From: Anthostomella pinea
Lineage: Eukaryota; Ascomycota; Sordariomycetes; Xylariales; Xylariaceae
Direction: 5' to 3'
Length of the DNA: 64,000 bases
Assembly (NCBI GenBank): GCA_963556695.1
Contig: CAUWAG010000007.1
Coordinates: forward strand, 3,596,001-3,660,000
Shown here piece by piece: positions 30,701-40,454 of the stretch. Under the pieces are notes generated by a model that was not told the DNA's origin, ran no database searches, and saw only the letters and a program-made list of their open reading frames with translations. A program made the translations under genes and the position numbers. Numbering within the stretch: position 1 is the first letter of the stretch; the number at the start of each line of letters is the position of its first letter.

Positions 30701-33213
30701 TCCGGGAAGCTGGCCTCCAGGCTGACATCAAGAAGAGCGAGTTTGCTGTCATATCAACAAAATTCCTGGGATATATAATATCAACCAGTGGCATATCAGT
30801 TGATCAAGCCAAGATTGCTGCCATGAGGGACTGGGAAGAGCCTAAGACTGTTAAAGAATTACAGTCTTTCTTGGGATTCTGTAACTTCTATTGGCAATTC
30901 ATAGACAGTTTTAGCAGGATAGCTAAACCTCTTCACCGTCTCACTGTGGCAACCAAGTACCTATGGACCAAGGAACAGCAGAGAGCCTTTAACAACCTAA
31001 AGGCTGCCTTATGCTCAGCTCCCTTGCTCTCACATTTCAAGGAAACAGCTTCTACCAAGCTGGAAACAGACGCTTCAGATGGTATAATCTCAGCAGCCCT
31101 TTCCCAACAGGATGAGCAAGACAACTGGCATCCAGTGGCCTATTTGTCGCGAACTATGAATACAATAGAGTGCAACTATTCTATCCATAACAAGGAACTA
31201 CTGGCAATTGTCTATGCCATGCGAGAATGGAACCACATGCTCACTGCCCTTTAGCATCCCTTTCCTATTTTCATAGATCATCAGGCACTCCAGTACTTTG
31301 TCACTAAGCGACAGCTCAATGCTCGACAAGCAGCCTGGAGTGAGGATATCTCGGGCCTGGACTTCACCATCTCTTTCTGTCCAGGTAGGGAGAACCTGAT
31401 AGCTGATACTCTATCACGGAAAGCTGTAGATCTGGCTACACAAAAGGCCATCAAGGATGAAAGTCGCCGCCAGATCCTCCTACCTGTTGAAAGGTTCAAT
31501 GGACCCGTTGACCTGCCTGTGACCGACTCGTCATCTAGTCCAGAAGACAACCTGGTATGTGCCATTGTGGCCACCTTGAAAGCCAACAACCAGGACCCAG
31601 ACGGTTCTCTAGAGGGTGTTCAGCTTATTAATGCCATCTTGACAGCCAACCGCTCTTCAGAGACCCTACTCCTTGAGCGGAAAAAAGCCAAACACAGTCA
31701 GCAGGGTTATAGTCTTATTGATGGCTTATTATTAAAAGAGGGACGCCTTGTGGTGCCTGATGAGGGGCACCTACACACACAACTTTGTGATGAGATTCAC
31801 AGACTACCTTCCCGTGTACATCCTGGTCGGAACAAGATGCGTGCCTTAGTAGCAGAGCGTTATTCCTGGCCTGGTATGGGTGCTTTCATAGACCGTTATT
31901 GCGCTCATTGCCTAGAATGTGGCAGAGGCCGCAATTCCTGTCTTAAGCCAGCCGGCTTGCTACAGCCTCTGCCTATACCAGATCGTCCTTGGCAACATGT
32001 CTCTATGGATTTCAAGACCATGCCAAAAGACAAGCTAGGCTATGACACAATCTATGTGGTGGTAGACCGACTAGGCAAACGCCCGTGGTCTATTCCAACA
32101 TATAAGACATGTACAGCCAAGGACCTTGCCACCTTATACTTCATTGGACCTTGGAGGGTCTATGGCACCCCTAAGACTGTAACTTCAGACCATGGTCCCC
32201 AGTTCATTGCTGCCTTTTTGGATAAACTAGCCAAGCTTACAGGGATGGACCTACGCCGCTCTATTGCAGAGCACCCTCAAACGGATGGTCAGACAGAGAT
32301 CATTAACCAGTTCCTCCAGACCAAGCTCTGACCCTTTATAAGCCATTTTCAGGATGACTGGTCTCAATTGCTGCCCTGTCTGGATTTTGCTTACGCCACA
32401 CAACCTCATGCAAGTACTGGCTTATCTCCAGCTGAGGTTAAAATGGGGTTTCTTCTAGTCATGACGTTTGACTGGGATAAACGCAGTCCTCTCTCAAGAA
32501 AGACGCCTATTACAGAGCAGCTGAGTCGTTCAGACGCTTAAGAGTTTGCTGAACGCCGGGCACAGGCTGTGGTATGGGCCAAAACCAACCTCTTCAAGGC
32601 ACAAATAGAGTACAAGAAACAGGCTGACAAATCCCGACGACCAATCGACTGGAAGCCAGAAGATATGGTATATGTCTGCAAAGGAGCATGGCGCACTGAC
32701 CGCCCACATGATGGGTTGGACAACCCCTATATGGGACCATATCGGGTTATCAAACAGGTCAATGAGAATGCCTTTGAGATTGACTTACCCCCTGGGATAA
32801 ACGCTCATTGGGTTATCAATGCAAGCCGCTTAGTACGGTCACCAAATAACCCTGTCCCAGGTCAGGTGATCCCTCCACCGCCTCCCGTCAACGTGGATGG
32901 GGTTCCTGAGTGGGAAGTTAACAAAATTCTGTCCTCCCGCCAAACCCGGGGCAAGCTGGAGTACCAGGCTGAATGGACAGGTCATGATCCTGACCCGATG
33001 TGGTACCCAGCAGCTAACTTCAGAGGCTCAGCTGTACGCGTCAAAGAGTTCCATGAGGCAAATCCCAAGGCGCCAGGTCCACCTCAAAGGTTACAGCAAT
33101 GGATAGAGGCTGCTACTGATGATCAGGACCTAACTGATCATGAGGAAGACAATTTGCCTGTAAGGGGCTCTGCACAAGGAGTAAGAAGAACTTGTAAGAA
33201 ATCACCGTCGTAA
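27787..33213 (+). pseudogene. Gypsy gag-pol polyprotein with five in-frame stops
   Basis: All pieces share one frame. Stops interrupt it at 28234 (TGA), 28393 (TGA), 31252 (TAG), 32329 (TGA) and 32539 (TAA); no frameshift was found. The longest open part, 28504-31254, holds the aspartic protease (VLIDTGAEV), RT with YVDDILIF, and the start of RNase H (TDASD). The next holds the integrase HHCC zinc finger (HPGRNKMRAL, HCLECGRGR) and the DDE core (SMDF, TSDHGPQF, HPQTDGQTE). The last holds the GPYRVI region and a chromodomain-like end (WEVNKILSSR...YQAEWTGHDP) that in chromoviruses targets heterochromatin. The protein cannot be made full length. Confidence 0.9.
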
Positions 33214-33239
33214 ACCGACTTTAATAAGGGGGGGAGTAG

Positions 33240-33462
33240 TGTGACGGCTGTGGCGGCCTGCACAGACCTTCCCACATGACAAGTGGATACCTCCCAATAG
33301 GGGAAGGATCTGACCAGAGGATCTCCTTAAAGGGGCAACCTCCCACTGTACCTATCTCTCTCTCTCTCTTCCTTTCCTCTCTAGTCTTAATATTCTTGTC
33401 AATAGAGTAATAGCTGCTTGCTGCCGGCCATGTCCCAGCTCCTCAGTACGCTCGCCGTGACA
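33240..33462 (+). repeat. 3' LTR of the gypsy element
   Basis: 223 bp, nearly identical to the 5' LTR, directly after a polypurine tract. Confidence 0.92.
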
Positions 33463-34334
33463 ATACTCGAGTATGGGGTCAAGGTCATGATGTTGCTGAT
33501 GGTTGGATTAGGAAGTCTAGCAGGACTTGCAGGTCTGGCTAGGTGACCTCACAATCCGGTATCTAATCTCTTATTTAATCATACATGTAAATTCTGTATG
33601 GATGGTTTGACTGTAGAATCACATGGATCCAACAATTTCTGTTTTAAATAATTTTACCGCTTTTACTTTAAAGCTTGAACTTACTTGTTTCCATTAATAT
33701 TACCGTAAAGTTTTTCTTTTTAATATTAGTTCAATATCTTAACCGTATAATATAATCATTATCACTATTTTCAAAGCATATTGTAAAACGTCGTATTTTT
33801 ATTAGCTTTATAACTTCGTTATAAACTTTTTCATACCGACTTTATTAAATATATCTTGTCAATACTTCTTATAGAAAGGATTTTAGAGGATTATTATCTG
33901 TATTTCAATAAAATATATTAGTTATAATTATTAGCGTAAATACACGTTATTAAGAAAGGGGTTTAAAACTTTAAAATCATAAGCCAACCATTTAACGACT
34001 TTTAAACGTTATATAATATTATTATATTTAATTTAATTAATAAGATTTTTTCAAAGATTTTTAAAACTTAAATGATAAGAGCGAAGCTTTTAATAATTTT
34101 CATATAGATTCAAAGGTTTTAAAGTAAGTATTTGAAGAGTATTAAACAAACAAATCATCGTAATACCGACGAGGAAAAAAAGAGCTAATAAACAAAATAA
34201 CTAATTATTTTTTAAAGAAAAGTCTTTGAACCTTTTTAAAGCTTTTAGGCTTAGTAAAATAAAACGAGTTATTTACGTAACAATATTTAAAGCTTTTTAA
34301 AAAATAAAAGATATGTTTTTTTTACTTTTATTAA
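33463..34334. other. AT-rich gene-free DNA
   Basis: Very high A+T with long TA-rich runs; the likely result of RIP on old repeats. No gene. Confidence 0.6.
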
Positions 34335-34548
34335 TGTGACGGCCTGCACAGACCTTCTCACATGACAAGCGGATACTTCCTAATAGGGAAAGGGTCTGAC
34401 CAGAGGATCCCTTTAAAGGGGCAACCTCCCACTGTACCTATCTCTCTCTCTCTCTTCCTTTCCTCTCTAGTCTTAATATTCTCGTCAATAGAGTAATAGC
34501 TGCTTGTTGCCGGCCATGTCCCAGCTCTTCAGTACGCTCGCCGTGACA
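34335..34548 (+). repeat. Solo LTR of the gypsy family
   Basis: 214 bp matching the 223-bp gypsy LTR but lacking GCTGTGGCG near its start. Flanked by a perfect 5-bp duplication ATTAA (34330-34334 and 34549-34553), as expected after LTR-LTR recombination. Confidence 0.92.
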
Positions 34549-34955
34549 ATTAACGATATTGCTATTTAAACGACTTTTAATAAGGAGTTTAGCTATATAT
34601 ACCATTATTAATCCTTTATTTTTACTCTTTATATATACTATATTATCCAAAAGTTTATCGCTTTTTAAAAGTTATAATTATATATTTCATAATAACCCTT
34701 TTCAATAGCTTTTTTATAAGATAACAGCTTTCTTTTTCAACTTATTCGTAATATACGTTATTGAAACCAAGCGCGGCACCGATTAGTTTTTTTTTAATTA
34801 AAAACTTAATAATGAACGAGCGTATATATCATGTCTAATTTAATGTATATAAAAGATTTATCGAAATTAAGTAATATAATCATTTAAAGTACGAGATTTA
34901 ATTAAATACGTATTTAAAGCGTGAGAAACGATTAAACACGATAAATATTGAGGCA
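34549..34955. other. AT-rich gene-free DNA
   Basis: AT-rich spacer between two solo LTRs; nothing readable. Confidence 0.6.
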
Positions 34956-35158
34956 TGTCAGGTGTTGGATCCCAAATATGGTGCCCTTAGGTGCAGTACC
35001 CACTAGAGGGCTGTCAAGGGAACAGTGGATCCACCCTGGTATGGTGCAGTATAGTATTTAGCTGTAGATTAGCCCTGCTAAGCATACTTGAGAATAACAA
35101 CAACGTTTGCAGCGACTGTTCACACCCCAAAGGCTTGTGACCCTTCTAGTATCTCACA
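34956..35158. repeat. Solo LTR of a second, unmatched family
   Basis: 203 bp, begins TGTCAGGTGTTGG and ends TAGTATCTCACA (TG...CA). Perfect 5-bp duplication AGGCA at 34951-34955 and 35159-35163. No full-length relative in the window. Confidence 0.72.
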
Positions 35159-35163
35159 AGGCA

Positions 35164-36533
35164 TTTATTTAAATATTAATCACAACCAATTACAAGTTAA
35201 TAGCGATAATAAAGTAAAAGTTATTTTAAAGTGTTATATAATATATAACCTTATAAATTAAGTAATAGTTATAGTAAAAACTACAAGGTAATACCCGGTT
35301 ACGTGCTTACTAGATACCGCATATAGTCGAGATAACGCATATTTTTCTACTAATAGATCTCATTTCCTATTAGGGGTAACCACTGTACACCATCCACATC
35401 TGACGAGCCGATCTAGGCAAGCATCGTCGCATACGGTTTCGATTTGTTTATAGGTAATACATCATCAACGACCCTAAACATGCTGCTATTCAATAGACAC
35501 TTGGACCTTGAGCTTACGCTGCCTCTCGCCAGCCATACTCACAAGTGCTTCAAGGAACAATTCGAACTCGATAAGGTCACGACTCGGTGGTAATCACAGC
35601 CATGTACCCCCAGGAAAGGACTTGTCCAGGGTGCGAGGTACAACTAGCGGGACTAGGAACTTCCAAAGTCGCCAAGTCAGAAGACGGTCGCATCTGCGAC
35701 CGGTATCTAATGCGATGAACACCTTCCGCGACGTTGACCATGAGCAGTCAATGTCGGCCGTCGATATTGATCATATAATTGATGAGTGTCGGAAGAGGTA
35801 GGTACATTAAAGACAAGACCCTGCAGTGGAAAGGACTTCATTCCAAACGTCGTAAAGACTGTTGGTCCTTGGAATTGATTCAAGGGGTTGGACCTTGGTA
35901 CACCGCTCATTCTAACCCCTTGAAGCGCGTCTGACGCGACCCACAAGCTCGAAGAAGTCGTCGATCGCCCCAATCAAGCAATGAGGCCCACTGGCAAGAC
36001 CGGGTCTCCCGCCGCTTGATTTCCCAATTCGTGGGACCGGCGAGGTTGGGCCAAGCGGCCAGAACCGTCCCCGGGACCACACTGGGCCACGACCACGGCG
36101 AGCCAGGAACTTCTCCAGTGGGACTCCAGGACTCTTGCCAATGAACGCCTGCCAGCAAAGTCGTAGGCTGGCAAAGCTGCTTGGCCGACAGGTATTTGCG
36201 ACGCGTGCGACAGGATGGCAGGGGATCTATAGGCCACTGGCAGGGAATAGTGGCACGTTGGGCTCCAAAGCTTTGCATCCCTCAACCGAAAATGGAGTTC
36301 ACCGCTTCCAGTGAGCGTTGCGGTCAGCGCATCCAGTGGCACGGACAATACCGGAACTCTGAATCCGGGCCTCCGTAGCCCATCAGGAGGCACCCGGCGC
36401 TGTGTATAAATAGAGCCTCAAATCCCACACCCTAGAGATTTTGGAAGACCAGAGGCCTAGCCTTTACTCGATCAACCACCCTTCAACCAACTTTCCCACC
36501 CACTTCCCCAACCAATCCCCAACAGCTGTCATA
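35164..36533. other. End of AT-rich island, then gene-free GC-richer DNA
   Basis: AT-rich to about 35345, then ordinary composition. A 139-codon minus-strand frame (35974-36393) lacks support. CCACTGG/CCAGTGG motifs recur between 35985 and 36340. Confidence 0.45.
36405..36412 (+). promoter_or_regulatory. TATA box upstream of the short secreted ORF
   Basis: TATAAATA in a GC-richer context, 122 nt before the ATG at 36534. The best TATA match noticed in the window. Confidence 0.55.
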
Positions 36534-36716
36534 ATGGATGCCTTCCTGACTGTCGTCGCTGTTGTCATGGCCGCCGTGGCCCGTGTCTCGGTCGGTGCTA
36601 TGGCCGAGGGAAAGGTGAGTTTCCCACGAGTGCCGTATTTGGTCTCGCGCCCGGGGAGATGACTGACGGGTTGCAAGCAGGCGTTCGGCACATCGGTCGA
36701 CCCAAGGAGTACGTGA
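36534..36716 (+). CDS. Very short putative secreted peptide
   Basis: join(36534..36614,36681..36716), 38 aa. Exon 1 encodes a hydrophobic signal-like stretch (MDAFLTVVAVVMAAVARVS), then ends at a consensus GTGAGT donor. The acceptor CAAGCAG gives a short tail ending VDPRST. Support comes from the TATA box, the CA/CT-rich leader, the signal peptide and good splice sites. The mature product would be only about 15-20 residues, so the gene may be truncated or the model incomplete. No family recognised. Confidence 0.38.
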
Positions 36717-36847
36717 CATGCGGCCATCGGGCGGTATGTCATGATGTTCGCCAGGGACCGAGTCGGTCCGGACCGATTCGGTACGAGGCGGATATCGTTA
36801 GGGGTCGAGGGGGTCGGATAAGCCGGACTCGCACGAGCAACGACAAG

Positions 36848-36988
36848 TTATGAGCACCAAACCCGAGGGTCGACGGAATCGAAGAGGCTGGCTCAGTTCC
36901 GGAGCACCGACAGGTTATGAGCACCGAGCTCAGGGGTCGACGGAATCGGATTGGGGGGCTCAGTTTCCGGAGCAGCACACATGTCATG
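36848..36988. repeat. Two-copy tandem repeat, about 67 bp
   Basis: Units starting TTATGAGCACC at 36848 and 36915 share GGGTCGACGGAATCG and CTCAGTT(T)CCGGAGCA. A weaker third copy (GGGTCGAGGGGGTCGG) lies upstream near 36800. Confidence 0.8.
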
Positions 36989-37287
36989 AGCAACATTGCA
37001 TTCTCGCTCCTTGGAGCGAGACTTGATACCCGACCGACTAGCTTGTGGTTCACTGATGGATTAGCTACCGGAGGTAGTCACACAGCTAGTCAGCAGCCTA
37101 TACGGCGAATATATCTCTTTTGTCCTCCTCACTCTTCTCTCATCCTTTCGTTGTAATGTGAACCTCATTGACACCATCTTGACTTGATTGAGCCTGTCAT
37201 GGCTACATCGACTCTCATGCTAGCTACACCTGCACCCTCCCGCTTGGAGGAGCCGCCACTAGTCCAGCCACCGCCCAGCCAAACTCC

Positions 37288-38281
37288 CTATTTATGATTG
37301 TACGTCTTCTCGACCTGGTTCTTCTCCCTCTCGAGCCACTGCTTGAAGCTGGTAAGCGGAATACCCCACTTCTTCACCTTAGCCATATCGATCAGCTTGA
37401 CCATGGCATTCGCATTGAGTTGGGACTCCAGCATCAGATCCTTGCCGACCCTGGCCGCAATCTCCTCGTCCGTCAGGTACACCGCCTTCAGCTCGCGGCC
37501 CGTCGCCTCCGACAGCTCCCGAAGCACCTCCTCAACCGTCTGCAGCTCCGACGACAGCTCGATCTCCTGCTTGTCGAACCGGGCCGGGTCCTTGAATGCG
37601 GCGATGGCGAACGCCGCGACATCGTGCTCGTCGATCGAGCTCAGGAGGCTGTCGGGCTTCATGCCCGTTGTGTTGATGCCCGTTTTGGCAAAACCGGCGA
37701 ATATGAAGTCGACCTTGGGCACTACCCAGTTTGCCACTGTGGCATGTCAGGTTAGCCAGTGCTTTCAGTGACAGAAAGAGCCGGAGACAGAGATGGTGCG
37801 ACTTACTGAACCCGCCTGGTCGAAAAATGGTATAGCTGTCAAATCCCGCATTGCGGACCTCACCCTCAAGAGTCTTCTTGGTGTTCAGGAGCGTCGAGAA
37901 GAGACCGCCAGGACTCGAGTATGGCAGGGTCCCCTGATAGTTGGCACCCACGGAGGTCGAGTAGATGGCGTGCTTGACCCCGGCGGCCTTCGCGATGGCG
38001 AGGATCCTCCTGCCCTGCTTGAGGTCCGAGGTTAGGTCCGCCAAGTCGGGCATTAGGTTCATGAAGAGCCCGTCGCAACCGAGCATGGCTTGCTTCAGGA
38101 CCTCTTCGTTATCCCAGTCGCCAGTCAACACGTTCACTCCGGCGGTGGCAAGGCCCTTTGCGGCTTGGGACTCCGGGTTGCGGGTCGTGGTGTTGACGGC
38201 ACAGCCGGCCTTGATGAGGTCGTGGGCTACGGCGTTTCCGATGGTGCCGGTGGCAGCAGTGACGAAGATCGTGGGTGCCAT
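37288..38281 (-). CDS. NmrA-type NAD(P)-binding Rossmann protein
   Basis: complement(join(37288..37736,37807..38281)), 307 aa. The GTAAGT...CACAG intron splits a Met codon (A|TG) and joins FRPGGF to MANWVVPK. The N-terminus TIFVTAATGTIGNAVAHDL carries the GxxGxxG-like dinucleotide motif (TGTIG). TRNPES follows strand 2, and HAIYSTSVGANYQGT and KTLEGEVRNAGFDSYTIFRPGGF are typical of NmrA-like/atypical SDR proteins, which lack the usual YxxxK catalysis and often act as redox sensors or NAD(P)-dependent reductases. The C-terminal part binds the ligand in relatives. Divergent from the Zn2Cys6 regulator, so joint control is possible. Confidence 0.84.
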
Positions 38282-38970
38282 GGTATGGAGCGCGTGTCGA
38301 GGTGTAACCGTGTATATCGACGAAACGTATGGACGAGGTTAACCAAATGGGCTTTGATGGAGGCTATGTTGGGGTTCAAAGTGCGAAAGAACTGCTGTCT
38401 GTGTCTTAAATTCCTCCCATTTCGGATAGGGAGCCCGAGCTATATATATACCGAAGTCTGTATGATGGCTACAGGGAGGTTACTAGCACCCAAGATACCA
38501 CCAGCCTTGTCGAAACAGTCCATGATCCCGCCATGTGCGCAACAGGGCGGTTTTCCGCCACTGCTTAGAAAGCACGGCGAAAGTCGGATATCCTGGATAC
38601 GGTCGAATAATTAGTCAATAGAGTGCGAATATCTGACTACAGTGGTGGAATTCCCGATCGAGAACCTGCCCCTGACCTTCGTGCACTCTGAAGCATTGAG
38701 GCGCTGCAAGTTCGAGACACTGGCTTAGCGGGCGGAGTACCGCTTGATCACACACTATCAATGACTGCGCCAAAGCTCACCAGTTGCTGTTAGTATACTA
38801 CTAAGCATTCAAGGGTGGGTGTGGAAATCCGCCGCCCGTGGACTCCCACCTCATACACTCTGTCACCTAGACACACCGTCTCCATCACCCCTGATTCCAC
38901 TTTCTCTTTCTGCGTCAACATGAATTTAGTATTCGGGACACTGTATACTTGAGAGACAGTTGCAAATACA
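38282..38970. promoter_or_regulatory. Shared divergent promoter region, NmrA-like / Zn2Cys6
   Basis: 689 bp between divergent starts. No gene is seen; likely site of regulation of both. A defined operator was not found by eye. Confidence 0.4.
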
Positions 38971-40454
38971 ATGTCGCAATCCCTATCCGCTCTCGAGCGC
39001 GGTAATCCGCCACCTCGGCGGAAATCCTGCGCCGCCTGCATCAGATCGAAAAGGCGATGCGATCTACGCCAGCCAACGTGCCTGCGGTGTTCACAGAGGA
39101 GGATCGATTGTTCCTATCCGACGCAGACAGCGGCAGATAGAGCAGTCTCCAGCGAGTCGGATCCGACTACTCCCCTGGCACAAGCTTCGACACCGGAATT
39201 CGTGTCAGATGTCTCTTCATGGCCAACTTCGGAGTTCGACTTCAGCATGGACCTGGAGCAGTCGTGCACATCGACATGTCCTACCTTTCCAACCATCTCA
39301 TTCGAGCAGCAGAACATGACAGGCTTAGAGATCTTGGACGATAATGTAGACTCAGGCGACATCTTGAGCCTGACGCCGACCTGGCCGGAGGTAGATAAGT
39401 CGACGCCTCCAGAACTTCTCCGTCACCCGGCTCCTTCAGCCGTCAGCGCGACAAGGCTGCGGACTTTCGCAAACACCTCGATGCTGGTCGAACACCACTT
39501 TCGCTACGCTATTGATCAGTTCATGGGAATACCCGAGAGGATGCTGCTCGAGAACGGCACGCCGTGGAGCCATTCTATGCTCTATCGTGACTCCATGCCC
39601 GCGTCTGTCCAGGGTAAGTCCATCGGCCACGACGACCTCTTCGGCCTCTGCCTCTCATACCAACTCATCTAACATGCATGTCAGATGCAGTAGCAGCGTG
39701 TGCCCTCCACCAAGCAAAGACTTCTGTGAACACCCTCGTGCTCCAGCGTGTCATCCAGGCCAAGTATCACGCGCTCCTTATCACCCCTATCCCAACATTC
39801 AGCCCGCGGGAGCTGCTCGCACACACCCATGGTCTCCTCATATACCAGATCATCCTCTTCTTCGACATCTCACACGCGGCCCGAGCCGAAGCGGAGGAGA
39901 CGTCAGCGACACTCACGGACGCCGCATTCGCGCTCGCTCAGCACGCGAAATACGACTCCGAAATGGCGACCGGTAGGGCAGGTCTAGAGGAAGAACGCAG
40001 CGTCACAACGCGGGCGGCGAGGGAGATACCCCTCTACCCGCTTGCCATAGCGCGCGCAAGGTTCGAAGACTGGACGTTCCAGGAGTCTCTGAGACGGACG
40101 GTGATGATGTCCTTCTTCTACCTGCAAATACAGCAGTTCATGGTTGCGTCTCCTCTGCGCCTCGGTACACCTGCCCGGATGCCGGGCCCCGATTGTACGG
40201 CTTGCGATCCGCGACTCGGCCTGTGCCAGGCCTTTACGCTCTCTGCCCACTTGTGGAAGGCAAAGGATGCGATTGACTTTGCGATGGCTTGGCGGAGTAA
40301 AAGGCACTTGGTCGCGACGCCGAATAACTTCCAGGAGCTACTCGAGGAAGTCGAGGGTGATGATGTTGAGGAGTTTGGCAAGATGTTGGTTTCTACTGCG
40401 TTAGGTGTTGAGGAGACGAGGGCTTGGTTGGTCTCAAAGGGTGGAACACTTTGA
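38971..40454 (+). CDS. Zn2Cys6 fungal transcription factor
   Basis: join(38971..39613,39685..40454), 470 aa. The binuclear zinc cluster has cysteines at 20, 23, 30, 37, 40 and 47 with the exact spacing C-x2-C-x6-C-x6-C-x2-C-x6-C and the basic stretch IRSKRR. The intron (GTAAGT, CTAAC branch, TCAG) joins MPASVQ to DAVAACALHQAKT. The middle is Ser/Thr/Pro/Asp-rich, like an activation region. The C-terminal helical half (HHFRYAIDQF, LLIYQIILFFDI) resembles the regulatory region of regulators near metabolic genes. A neighbouring target is the divergent NmrA-like gene (inference). Confidence 0.9.

Larger units (their letters stand above)
27396..33462 (+). mobile_element. Ty3/gypsy chromovirus-type LTR retrotransposon, degenerate
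   Basis: LTRs of 223 bp at 27396-27618 and 33240-33462 (TGTGACGG...GTGACA), with about six differences by eye. A polypurine tract (AATAAGGGGGGGAGTAG) precedes the right LTR. One reading frame spans the interior in gag, protease, RT/RNase H, integrase, chromodomain order, as in chromoviruses. Flanking five bases differ (GTTGT, ATACT), so no target duplication is seen. Confidence 0.92.

Noticed and set aside
15889..35346. Whole AT-rich block as one giant Starship-type element
   Set aside because: No tyrosine-recombinase captain gene or cargo genes; contents are explained by separate transposons.
36848..36988. CRISPR-like repeat array
   Set aside because: Only two to three directly adjoining units without spacers; eukaryotic minisatellite.
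37288..40454. Secondary-metabolite cluster around the NmrA-like and Zn2Cys6 genes
   Set aside because: No PKS, NRPS, terpene cyclase or other core enzyme within the window.
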